DNA from: JABDCI01 sp964475835
Lineage (GTDB): Bacteria > Verrucomicrobiota > Verrucomicrobiia > JABWAM01
Assembly: GCA_964475835.1 (NCBI GenBank)
Contig: CAYYYL010000020.1
Coordinates: 1 to 49,097 of the forward strand
Length of the DNA stretch: 49,097 nt
Direction of reading: 5' to 3'
The notes beneath the pieces are model-generated. The model searched no databases. It saw only the letters and a program-made list of their open reading frames with translations, and had not been told where the DNA came from. The translations under genes were made by a program, and so were the position numbers. Positions 33,820 through 41,314 of the stretch are shown here, piece by piece (position 1 is the first letter of the stretch; each line of letters opens with the position of its first letter).

Positions 33820-34173
33820 ATGGACCTGAACCAGGCGCTTCAACATCATTCCGAATGGAAGATGAAATTTCGTTCAGCCATTTCTCAAAAGAAGACCCTG
33901 GATGCCTCCATTATTGAAAAGGACGATTGCTGTGAACTTGGAAAATGGCTGCATGGTGACGGGAAATCCAAATATTCCCACCTGGCCAGCTTTTCGGATT
34001 GTGTAGCCAAACACGCAGCATTTCATCGGGAAGCCGGCATGGTCGCCGGGCTCATCAATTCGGAAAATTTTTCCGAAGCTGAAACCATGGTCAATTCGAG
34101 TTCAAGCTTCACCTCCGCCTCCAACGATGTGGCCATGGCCATCATCCTCCTCAAAAAGGAAGCGAACCTTTAG
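33820..34173 (+). CDS. Standalone CZB (chemoreceptor zinc-binding) domain protein
   Basis: 117 residues forming a single CZB four-helix domain. The zinc ligands fit the 3His/1Cys pattern: His10 in 'LQHHSEWK', Cys38 in 'CCELGKWLHGDG', and His65 and His69 in 'VAKHAAFHREAG'. CZB domains are usually at the C-terminus of chemoreceptors or diguanylate cyclases, where zinc release controls output; here the domain is the whole protein. An excellent Shine-Dalgarno (GAAGGAG, seven bases before the ATG) suggests strong expression. It is divergent from the PilZ-like gene. No receptor or cyclase partner is encoded next to it. Confidence 0.88.
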   Translation: MDLNQALQHHSEWKMKFRSAISQKKTLDASIIEKDDCCELGKWLHGDGKSKYSHLASFSDCVAKHAAFHREAGMVAGLINSENFSEAETMVNSSSSFTSASNDVAMAIILLKKEANL

Positions 34174-34220
34174 CAAACCGGGCTAAAATTGAACCCGACC
34201 GTCGGGACGGGCGAGAAGAT

Positions 34221-35264
34221 TTACCACTCCAGAATCGTGGCGCCCCAGGTCAGACCCGCTCCGAACGCGATCACCAGAATCTTGTCCCCGCGCTTGAACC
34301 GGCCGTCGCGATGGCCCTCATCCAGGGCGACTGCCGCGGAGGCTGCGGACATGTTTCCGTAGCGGTGGAGGTTGATGTAAAATTTTTCGATGGGAACTTC
34401 GAGACGTTCCGCAAGCCCCTCGATGATCCGCATGTTTGCCTGATGGGGGATGATGCAGACAAGATCCCCGGCCTTCAAACCGGCCGATTCAAGCGCTGCG
34501 TTGGCTGCCTGTTGCATCGCAAGAATGGCATGCTTGTAGACCTCGCGTCCGGACATCTTCAGGAAGTGCATCCCGGAGTTCACACTCTCCACCGTGGACG
34601 GGGTTTTGGCTCCACCGCCCGGCATGCAGAGAAGTTCCCCGTGTTTGCCATTCGATCCAAGGGACGCGGAGAGGATGCCTTTGCTGTCAGGGCGATGCTG
34701 AAGCACGGCGGCACCTGCCCCATCTCCAAAGAGGACGCAGGTATTGCGATCCTTCCAATCCACAATGGAGGAAAGCTTTTCAGCAGCGACCACAAGCACG
34801 GTCTGATAGGTGCCGGACATCACGAACTGACGGGCTATTTCGATGGCGAAGATGAATCCGGAGCACGCGGCTTCGATATCAAAACAGGCCGCGCGTTGAG
34901 CCCCGATCTTTGCCTGCACGAGCGCTGCGGTGCAGGGAAAGGGCATGTCCGGCGTGATGGTGGCACAGACGATCAAATCGATATCCGCAGCGGTGACCCC
35001 GGCGCTCTCCATGGCACGACGGGCCGCACCCGCACCCAGATCAGAGGTGCATTCCGCGGCGGCGGCGATGCGTCGCTCGCGAATTCCGGTGCGTGTGGTG
35101 ATCCATTCATCGCTCGTTTCCACCATTTTTTCAAGATCCCCATTGGAAAGAATCTTTTCGGGCAGATAGGAACCCGTACCGACGATCGAAACCGTACGCA
35201 GACCGGTGGATTGGGGGGACTTGACTGCAGCCCTTGGCTGCGTCTGGGACGCGGTGGGGGACAT
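34221..35264 (-). CDS. fabH: Beta-ketoacyl-ACP synthase III
   Basis: A 347-residue thiolase-fold enzyme that starts fatty acid synthesis by condensing acetyl-CoA with malonyl-ACP. The triad is visible: Cys in 'DIEAACSGFIFA', His in 'IIPHQANMRI' and Asn in 'NLHRYGNMSAAS'. The conserved 'TSDEWITTRTGIRERRI' and the ending 'ILVIAFGAGLTWGATILEW' are also present. The ATG at 35264 is chosen because it follows the plsX stop by four bases and has AAGG nine bases upstream; the frame further upstream overlaps plsX. There is an N-terminal extension of about 25 polar residues before the usual start of FabH. It is the last gene of the coaD-to-fabH operon. Confidence 0.96.
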   Translation of the reverse strand: MSPTASQTQPRAAVKSPQSTGLRTVSIVGTGSYLPEKILSNGDLEKMVETSDEWITTRTGIRERRIAAAAECTSDLGAGAARRAMESAGVTAADIDLIVCATITPDMPFPCTAALVQAKIGAQRAACFDIEAACSGFIFAIEIARQFVMSGTYQTVLVVAAEKLSSIVDWKDRNTCVLFGDGAGAAVLQHRPDSKGILSASLGSNGKHGELLCMPGGGAKTPSTVESVNSGMHFLKMSGREVYKHAILAMQQAANAALESAGLKAGDLVCIIPHQANMRIIEGLAERLEVPIEKFYINLHRYGNMSAASAAVALDEGHRDGRFKRGDKILVIAFGAGLTWGATILEW

Positions 35265-35268
35265 CGGA

Positions 35269-36288
35269 TTATGCCTTGGCGAGCACCCGTTCGTTGTTGA
35301 TCCGAACCTCATCAACAATGTGGTGGGTCAGTTCATTGTTCACGGATTCACGCGCCACACGGATCGCGTTGCAGATCGCCTTCGGGGAACTTGCGCCATG
35401 CGCAATGATGCACACTCCATTGATCCCCAGAAGAGGCGCTCCCCCGTATTCCGCATAGTCGGTCTTGCGACGGATGGCGCGGAAGGCATTCTGGGCAAGA
35501 AATCCACCCGCCTTGCGAACCGGCGTCCGGGTAAGTTCCGTTTTCAACCACCGGAACAACCCACTCGCCAGACTCTCCGCAGTCTTCAATATCACATTCC
35601 CCACAAACCCATCGCACACCACCACCTCCACCTTGCCTTCGAAGGTGTCGTGCCCCTCCACGTTGCCGACAAAATTCAGATTCGAGGCTTCCAGAAGTTT
35701 GAACGTCTCCTTGGTCAGGTCATTCCCCTTCACATCCTCCTCCCCAATACTCATGAGACCCACCCGCGGGTTCTCGTATCCCAGGACGTACTTAGAGTAG
35801 AGGCTGCCCATGATGCCGTAGTGTAGTAGGTGATTGGGACGGGAATCGATGTTCGCACCGGCATCGATCAGGACAAAAAGGTTGTGCTCGGTGGGCATCA
35901 CGGTGGCAATGCCGGGTCGCTCCACCCCCTCAACAGGACGCAGTTTCAAGGTGGTGGCGGCCACCGCAGCGCCGGTATGGCCTGCGGAAACGATGGCATC
36001 GGCAACGCCCTCCTTCACCAGATCCACGGCGCGGCTGATGGAGGAATCCTTCTTGCGACGAACCCCCTCCACGGCGGAATCCGACATTTCCACAATCTGA
36101 GTGGTATGAACGAATTTGATCCGCGGATCGATGGGTCCGTGTCGCTGCACCTCGGCCCGGACGGCGACCTCGTCCCCCAAAAGGAAGAGCTCCTGAACGT
36201 CCTCGTATTTTCGCAGTGCCAGGACGGCACCCTCGGCCACCGCTGCGGGGGCGAAATCACCCCCCATGGCATCCACTGCGATTTTCAT
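35269..36288 (-). CDS. plsX: Phosphate acyltransferase PlsX
   Basis: 339 residues. PlsX makes acyl-phosphate from acyl-ACP for phospholipid synthesis with PlsY. The family start 'MKIAVDAMGGDFAPAAVAEGAVLAL' is intact, followed by 'DSSISRAVDLVKEGVADAIVSAGHTGAAVA', 'VLIDAGANIDSRPNHLLHYGIMGSLYS', 'VGLMSIGEEDVKGNDL' and 'FVGNVEGHD'. Its normal partner order is rpmF-plsX-fabH, seen here, but a 282-bp palindromic element separates it from rpmF and ends three bases before the plsX ATG (which reads CTCTAAG-ATG, without a Shine-Dalgarno). Confidence 0.97.
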   Translation of the reverse strand: MKIAVDAMGGDFAPAAVAEGAVLALRKYEDVQELFLLGDEVAVRAEVQRHGPIDPRIKFVHTTQIVEMSDSAVEGVRRKKDSSISRAVDLVKEGVADAIVSAGHTGAAVAATTLKLRPVEGVERPGIATVMPTEHNLFVLIDAGANIDSRPNHLLHYGIMGSLYSKYVLGYENPRVGLMSIGEEDVKGNDLTKETFKLLEASNLNFVGNVEGHDTFEGKVEVVVCDGFVGNVILKTAESLASGLFRWLKTELTRTPVRKAGGFLAQNAFRAIRRKTDYAEYGGAPLLGINGVCIIAHGASSPKAICNAIRVARESVNNELTHHIVDEVRINNERVLAKA

Positions 36289-36290
36289 CT

Positions 36291-36572
36291 TAGAGTGTGT
36301 TTAATCATTCGAATGGGTCGCGCGCAAACGCCCGTTTTTGTCGATTCCAAGGCGGCGAGGCAGGAGAATCCCCAAAGAGGGCTTTGACTGCCGAGCCAAC
36401 ACTGGAATCGGCAAAAACGGGGAGCGCCCGAAGGGTTGCGTCACTTTTGGCCATCGGCGGCGTTGCGGCCACGGGCCGATATCGTTGCAGATATACGGCC
36501 CGTGCCCACACCTTGCCTGCTGGCAAAAATCGACCGCAACGCGGCCCATTGGAATTCTTAAGCACGCTCTTA
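36291..36572. mobile_element. 282-bp palindromic MITE-like element with TA-ended inverted terminal repeats
   Basis: The left end (36291, TAGAGTGTGTTTAATCATTC) and the reverse complement of the right end (36572, TAAGAGCGTGCTTAAGAATT) align over about 30 bases with common core GAGYGTGYTTAA and AATGGGYCGCG. Inside are two further long hairpins: CCCGTTTTTGTCGATTCCA (about 36331-36349) pairing with TGGAATCGGCAAAAACGGG, and CACGGGCCGATATC pairing with GATATACGGCCCGTG across GTTGCA. Several frames are open by chance and no transposase is encoded. TA at both ends fits insertion at TA, as by IS630/Tc1-type transposases (inference). The right terminal TAA is the rpmF stop codon. Confidence 0.72.
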
Positions 36573-36752
36573 CTTGAGTTCGACGGTCACGATTTGGCGG
36601 CCCTTATAGTAGCCGCAAGCGGGACAAACCCGGTGTGGCATGCAGGCACCGCCACAATTTGAACATACGTTCAGTTGCGGAGCATGATAACGGTTCGCCG
36701 AACGGCGTGTCCGGTAACGTGCTTTCGAAACTTTTCTCTTGGGTACTCCCAT
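36570..36752 (-). CDS. rpmF: 50S ribosomal protein L32
   Basis: 60 residues: 'MGVPKRKVSKARYRTRRSANR' is the canonical L32 start, and a zinc-ribbon with four cysteines follows ('CSNCGG' and 'CPACGYY'). Thus this is the zinc-binding (C+) form. A strong GAGGAG lies seven bases before the ATG. It is downstream of the yceD gene, the common bacterial order. The stop codon TAA is provided by the terminal bases of the palindromic element, which suggests that the original 3' end may have been slightly altered by the insertion. Confidence 0.97.
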   Translation of the reverse strand: MGVPKRKVSKARYRTRRSANRYHAPQLNVCSNCGGACMPHRVCPACGYYKGRQIVTVELK

Positions 36753-36816
36753 GGCTGTCTCCTCAAATTACAAAGGTTCGCCAAAAACAGTTTCCGCTGC
36801 TTTCAGTGAACCTGAA

Positions 36817-37248
36817 TTACTTCAGTTTAAGTTTATCTAGCTTCCCCCAAACCCCGCTTCCTGCCTCCAAATCCTTCTTCTGGGCTGCGGTCAGGGGTTT
36901 CGCTTGGGGCGAAACCGGGTTTGACGGAAGAAGGAGGAGAATATCTTCACGGATTTCAGGTGTCAAGTCCACCTCGTCGCCGGGGATCTCTTCGACCAGG
37001 GTCTCAAAGTCCTCCACCACTAGGGGAATCTCGAACCATTCGAGAGTGCGGACACAACGCGCCTTCGTGATAGTCTCCAAACGCCCTCGTACCAACAACT
37101 TGCGCTCATCCACCCAAAGAAGGTCCAGCTTGTAGCGCACGGGTTGCTCGAACCGGAAAAGGGGATCCGTCACATCAAACATGGAGGGCGAATCCTCGCC
37201 TTCCACATGAAAACCTTCCTCAGGAATCTTGTGAACTTTGATTTTCAT
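36817..37248 (-). CDS. yceD: DUF177/YceD family protein
   Basis: 143 residues. Members are linked with 23S rRNA accumulation and almost always precede rpmF. The conserved block is 'ARCVRTLEWFEIPLVVEDFETLVEE' (in other members CDRCL...), followed by 'EVDLTPEIREDILLLLPSNPV', corresponding to the family's D-L...E..LL..P. Only the first Cys of the usual CxxC pair is clearly present ('RCVRTL'). The start overlaps the coaD stop by four bases (ATGA), so the two are coupled. The C-terminus 'GVWGKLDKLKLK' is typical. Confidence 0.88.
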   Translation of the reverse strand: MKIKVHKIPEEGFHVEGEDSPSMFDVTDPLFRFEQPVRYKLDLLWVDERKLLVRGRLETITKARCVRTLEWFEIPLVVEDFETLVEEIPGDEVDLTPEIREDILLLLPSNPVSPQAKPLTAAQKKDLEAGSGVWGKLDKLKLK

Positions 37249-37733
37249 GATGCTTTCGCGTATCGGCCTTTCAGACTCGCTTCGATGGGAGCCGGCACAA
37301 AGGAGCTGATGTCACCTCCCAGAAAGGCAATGCGCTTGATGATGCGTGAACTCAGGTAGCTGTAGGAATCCTTCGGCATCAGGAAGATAGTTTCCACCTG
37401 GGGGGCAAGGGTGCGATTCATCAGGGCCATCTGAAATTCGAGTTCAAAATCTGAAACCGCCCGAAGCCCCCGCACAATAACCCGCGCATTCTTCGCCTTC
37501 ACATAATCGACGAGAAGTGTCTGAAATTCATCCACTTCCACATTGGGGAGATGCTTCACCGCCTGCCGGGCAAGCTCCATTCTTTCAGGGATGGTGAAAA
37601 GAGAGTCCTTATCCGTGTGGTGGGCCACCGCCAGGATGACTTTGGAGAACAACTGCGCTGCACGCTCCAAGACATCGAGATGTCCATTTGTCAGCGGATC
37701 AAAGCTCCCCGGATAGATGGCCGTATGAGGCAT
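37245..37733 (-). CDS. coaD: Phosphopantetheine adenylyltransferase
   Basis: 162 residues. CoaD makes dephospho-CoA from 4'-phosphopantetheine and ATP, the fourth step of CoA synthesis. The nucleotidyl-transferase motif is 'YPGSFDPLTNGHLDVLERA' (TxGH version), and 'ARVIVRGLRAVSDFELEFQMALMNR', 'METIFLMPKDSYSYLSSRIIKRIA' (approximately) and 'LGGDISSFVPAPIEASLKGRY' complete the family. It is the first gene of the operon that continues to fabH, tying CoA supply to fatty acid initiation. AGGG lies seven bases before the ATG. Confidence 0.96.
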   Translation of the reverse strand: MPHTAIYPGSFDPLTNGHLDVLERAAQLFSKVILAVAHHTDKDSLFTIPERMELARQAVKHLPNVEVDEFQTLLVDYVKAKNARVIVRGLRAVSDFELEFQMALMNRTLAPQVETIFLMPKDSYSYLSSRIIKRIAFLGGDISSFVPAPIEASLKGRYAKAS

Positions 37734-37831
37734 TTCAACACCCTACCATGAGGGAACAGGCATGCCGAGATCAAAATCGTCCTCAAACTTTGACCTTTGA
37801 CCTTCTCAAAACATCTGCTTAATCTCCTTTT

Positions 37832-38359
37832 GTGCGTCATTTTTTCCTTATCGCATTTTTGGGATGCCTGCTGATTCCCGCTTGGGCTGAGATCCAGCCG
37901 GAATCGGAGTCATCCTCCGACTATGTGATCGCCAAGGTGAACCATGAGTTCATTGATAAAGACGGCTACACCACCCTCGAAATCGGGGATCTGGTCCGAA
38001 AAGCCCGTTATCAGGGAAAAATCGAATCCGATCGGGACATCCAAGGGATGCGGTTTGTGGTTCACTGGAAGGCCCCCTCCTCCCGTCGCCCCCAATTTAC
38101 GGTTCAGGTTCAGGCCCGTGGCGTCGACTTCGAAACCAACGAGGAAACCCTGGTCACCGTACAGCAACACTACACCCAAACCCCCAATTTCAGCGGCTGG
38201 ACCTTCCTCGACATCAAGGGAAGGGACTTCAAGCGCCTCGGTAAGTTGATGGCCTGGAAGGCCACCCTGCTTCAGAATTACAAGGTTGTCGCCAGTCGAC
38301 ACTCTTTTACATGGGATGACACCATCCTGACATCCCAGCATCCGAACGAAACCAAATGA
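37832..38359 (+). CDS. Exported protein of unknown function
   Basis: 175 residues from a GTG start, with a signal peptide ('HFFLIAFLGCLLIPAWA', cleavage after AWA). The mature part is beta-rich and polar ('DIQGMRFVVHWKAP', 'QFTVQVQARGVDFETNEETLVTV', 'SGWTFLDIKG'), suggesting a single beta-sandwich domain in the periplasm. No family is recognised. It is divergent from coaD, and the short spacer holds a degraded repeat tract (AAACTTTGACCTTTGACC). The next small gene follows 34 bases later. Confidence 0.7.
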   Translation: MRHFFLIAFLGCLLIPAWAEIQPESESSSDYVIAKVNHEFIDKDGYTTLEIGDLVRKARYQGKIESDRDIQGMRFVVHWKAPSSRRPQFTVQVQARGVDFETNEETLVTVQQHYTQTPNFSGWTFLDIKGRDFKRLGKLMAWKATLLQNYKVVASRHSFTWDDTILTSQHPNETK

Positions 38360-38393
38360 TCTCTTCAGGACGGGATCGAACAAGGAAATCCAT

Positions 38394-38597
38394 ATGGCCT
38401 TTAGTGTGATGAGCAAGAAGTCAAACAAACCCTACTACCTTCACGCCCGGGAAACCCCTCTCGCAGGTGGCAAGGTTCGCCGCATTTTCTTTTTTGCCGG
38501 TGAAGTGAAGGACGGCGCCCTCGACGCGCTCCCTCCCGGTTACGAGGTGTTCGAAAACGAACGCACCGGTCTGCCCATGCTCCGCGGCAAGAAATAG
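38394..38597 (+). CDS. Small conserved cytosolic protein
   Basis: 67 residues. 'SNKPYYLHARETPL..GKVRRIFFFAGEVKDGALDALPPGYEVFENERTGLPMLR' matches, in my memory, a widespread small-protein type ('YYLH...FFA...A...LP.GYEV.E...TGLP.L') of unknown function. AAGGA lies nine bases before the ATG. It is followed by a strong bidirectional terminator hairpin. No membrane segment or metal motif is present. Confidence 0.72.
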   Translation: MAFSVMSKKSNKPYYLHARETPLAGGKVRRIFFFAGEVKDGALDALPPGYEVFENERTGLPMLRGKK

Positions 38598-38633
38598 TCC
38601 GAACCCAGCTTTGGGCTTTAAAGCCCACGACAT

Positions 38634-38700
38634 GCGGCATTCCTGATTGCCTGATTTCCCGGCCCAGTCTGGAATTCAGGCAACCAGGAATGCCGTTTTG
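38634..38700 (+). terminator. Rho-independent-type terminator hairpin
   Basis: CGGCATTCCTGATTGCCTGA (38635-) pairs with TTCAGGCAACCAGGAATGCC (to 38695) with one mismatch over about 20 bases and a loop of about 20, followed by TTTTG-CTTTTT. It is placed 40 bases after the small conserved gene. A perfect 14-base palindrome GGGCTTTAAAGCCC lies just before it (38613-38626). Confidence 0.7.
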
Positions 38701-38726
38701 CTTTTTGGCATGAGTCGAGAAGGAAT

Positions 38727-38955
38727 AAACCTCCCCTAACCCCTCCTTTGCAGGAGGGGGATCGGAGAGATCCTTCGTCGCTTTCGCTCCTCAGAATGAC
38801 ACCAGAGGACGATCTTATGAATCTGAGCAGCTTCTACCCAAGCTTGTCATTCTGAGCCTGAGCGGAGTGAAGGCGAAGAATCTCGCCCCCCCTCCTGAAA
38901 AGGAGGGTTTTGGGGAGGTTAATTCCTTGTCCTCCGAAGCCTTGGCGAAGGAGGA
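38727..38955. repeat. Nested composite inverted repeat
   Basis: The 371-base gap before recD2 holds repeats instead of genes. Outer arms AAACCTCCCCTAACCCCTCC (38727-) and AGGAGGGTTTTGGGGAGGTT (to 38922) enclose a second pair related to the 5.5-kb repeat (CGCTCCTCAGAATGAC at about 38790 and GTCATTCTGAGCCTGAGCGG at about 38850). A third palindrome TCCTCCGAAGCC/TTGGCGAAGGAGGA follows (38930-38955). At least three families are stacked. Confidence 0.75.
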
Positions 38956-38968
38956 TGTCTCCCCTTTC

Positions 38969-41254
38969 CTATCCTTCCGCAAGCCGCTTCTGCAGCATTC
39001 CGTAGCGCATGGATGTCTCGTTGTTTCGTACCGCGATCGCCAAAGCCTTGGCAGATCCCACCAACACTACCAACTTTTTCCCGCGCGTGATCGCGGTGTA
39101 GATGAGATTGCGCTGGAGCATCACATAGTGCTGTGTCAGCACGGGAATCACCACGGCCGGATATTCGCTACCCTGGGACTTGTGAATGGATATGGCATAG
39201 GCGGGCAGCAATTCGTCGAGATCGCTGAATTCATATTCGACCTCCTTGTCGTCCACGCGCACGATCATCCGTTGATTCTCCTTGGAGATCGATGTGATGC
39301 GCCCCAGGTCACCATTGAACACATCCTTGTCGTAGTTATTTTTGATCTGCATCACCTTGTCACCCACCCGATAAAGTCGCCCGAAACGCTCGATCTCCAA
39401 TATCTCATCTTCCCCACGCAAACGAAAATCCCTGGCCACCGCCTTGTTTTTCTTCGGGTTGAGCGCCTTTTGCAGCTCACGATTCAGATTCTCAACCCCG
39501 CAAACACCTCGATGCATCGGCGCGAGCACTTGAAGATCATCGATGGGACGAAATCCAAACGCCTCCGGAATATCCGTGGAACAGAGCTCCACAATACGCT
39601 TCAACGCGGCCTCGGGCGTTTCCGCCGGCAGCAGATGAAAATCCGATGAAGATTGCAACCGCCGCGGCACGGCTGTTTCGACCCTCTCGCGACGCTCCTC
39701 CGCATCAGGATCGTCATCCATGGAATGTCCCGGTGCGTTCTCAGGCATCTTCCCCTCATTGACCCGGTGGGCGTTCACAATGATCTGGCTGGCGTGATGC
39801 TGCCGGAAGATCTGCTTCAACCGGATCACATTCGCCACGCGGGACTCAATAATGTCTCGAAGCACATTCCCTGGTCCCACCGATGGAAGCTGGTCGATGT
39901 CACCCACCAGAATCACGGACGCCGTCAGGGGAATCGCCTGGAAAAGATGATGCGCCAGCGGCACGTCCAGCATCGAGGATTCATCCACCACCACGAGATC
40001 CACTTCGAGGGGGTGCTCGTCATTGAACTCGAATGCGTGTTCCCCTGGCTCGTACTTGAGCAGGCGATGAATGGTCTGGGCAAAATGGGAGCAACTTTCC
40101 GACAACCGTTTCGCCGCGCGCCCTGTTGGTGCACAGAGAGCGATGCGCGCCTTTTTGTACCCCATGATCTTCACGATATTCCGCACAATCGTGGTCTTAC
40201 CCACGCCCGGCCCGCCCGTGATGACGGTGAGTTTCGAGGTCATCGCCGTTTTCACCGCCTCGCGCTGCATATCACTCATCTGGATGTGCGACTTCTGCTC
40301 CGCCCACTCCAGCGCCTTGTCCATGATCACGGACGGAAGCCTGATGGGAGCTGAAGCGATCAGTTTGATGCGCCGCGCAAGTGCACACTCCGCATGGTGA
40401 AGTCCCGCGAGAAAGATCAGATCCTCCTGGGGCTCAATCTTGATCAAACCCTCGTGCGCCATCTGGGTGATCTGACGCTCAACCGGCCCCTCCTCCACGC
40501 CGAGCAGTTCCGCGGCCGCGGCGCGGACGAGAAGCTCCTTTGGATAACACGTATGTCCCTCGGAAAGAAATTGTTCGAGCTGATACTGGATGCCTGCCTG
40601 AATGCGCTTGCTCGAATCGGAGGGAATGCCGAGATTGCGCGCGATCTGGTCGGCGATGCGAAATCCGATGCCGTAAATATCCCGGGCCAGCTGATATGGA
40701 TTCTCCCGGACCACCACCATCGAGTCCTCCCCGTACATCTTGTAGATCTTCGTCGCCTGCGAAGGGGTGATCCCGTAACTCTGCAAAAAAATCATAATGT
40801 CCCGCACTGCCTTCTGCTCGAGCCAGGCGATTCGGATGCGGCTCGCCCGCTCGGCGCCGATGCCCGGCACCTCCTTGAGGCGTCCGGAAAACTGATCGAT
40901 CACTTCAAGCGTCTGTGCCCCAAAGGTGTCCACAATCCGGTCAGCAAATCTCGGGCCAATCCCCTTGATCAACCCCGATCCGAGGTATTTTTTGAGCCCG
41001 GTGATCGAGGAGGGGAGAATCGACTCGTATTTGGTGATCTTGAATTGCTGTCCAAATTGGGCGTGATGAATCCACTGCCCCTGCATCTTCAACGTCTCCC
41101 CACATTGCACGGAAGGAAGATTCCCCACAACCGTCACCATCTTCCGATCATTGTCCGGCAGAAGCTGGGCAACGGTGTAGTGATTCTCCTCGTTGGTATA
41201 AACGATCCGCTCCAGGGAGCCTTGGAGTTCATCAATCTGGGGAGCCTCGTTCAT
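38969..41254 (-). CDS. recD2: RecD2-type DNA helicase (SF1B)
   Basis: 761 residues. RecD2 is a 5'-3' helicase found in bacteria without RecBC partners, linked to repair and mismatch correction. An N-terminal OB-like and helix-hairpin region ('YTNEENHYTVAQLLP', 'LGSGLIKGIGPRFADRIV', 'EVPGIGAERASRI') is followed by the two RecA-like domains. Walker A is 'VITGGPGVGKTTIV', Walker B is 'LVVVDESSMLDV', 'ILVGDIDQLPSVGPGNVL' is motif III, and 'YAISIHKSQGSEYPAVVIPV' plus 'LIYTAITRGKKLVVLVG' are motifs V/VI. The ATG at 41254 is chosen over a TTG at 41299. No recB or recC is nearby. No Shine-Dalgarno. Confidence 0.95.
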   Translation of the reverse strand: MNEAPQIDELQGSLERIVYTNEENHYTVAQLLPDNDRKMVTVVGNLPSVQCGETLKMQGQWIHHAQFGQQFKITKYESILPSSITGLKKYLGSGLIKGIGPRFADRIVDTFGAQTLEVIDQFSGRLKEVPGIGAERASRIRIAWLEQKAVRDIMIFLQSYGITPSQATKIYKMYGEDSMVVVRENPYQLARDIYGIGFRIADQIARNLGIPSDSSKRIQAGIQYQLEQFLSEGHTCYPKELLVRAAAAELLGVEEGPVERQITQMAHEGLIKIEPQEDLIFLAGLHHAECALARRIKLIASAPIRLPSVIMDKALEWAEQKSHIQMSDMQREAVKTAMTSKLTVITGGPGVGKTTIVRNIVKIMGYKKARIALCAPTGRAAKRLSESCSHFAQTIHRLLKYEPGEHAFEFNDEHPLEVDLVVVDESSMLDVPLAHHLFQAIPLTASVILVGDIDQLPSVGPGNVLRDIIESRVANVIRLKQIFRQHHASQIIVNAHRVNEGKMPENAPGHSMDDDPDAEERRERVETAVPRRLQSSSDFHLLPAETPEAALKRIVELCSTDIPEAFGFRPIDDLQVLAPMHRGVCGVENLNRELQKALNPKKNKAVARDFRLRGEDEILEIERFGRLYRVGDKVMQIKNNYDKDVFNGDLGRITSISKENQRMIVRVDDKEVEYEFSDLDELLPAYAISIHKSQGSEYPAVVIPVLTQHYVMLQRNLIYTAITRGKKLVVLVGSAKALAIAVRNNETSMRYGMLQKRLAEG

Positions 41255-41314
41255 GGTGGGAAAACGTAACAGATCCCACACAAACACGCCAAGGCGCAAT
41301 CTACAAGGAACGAC

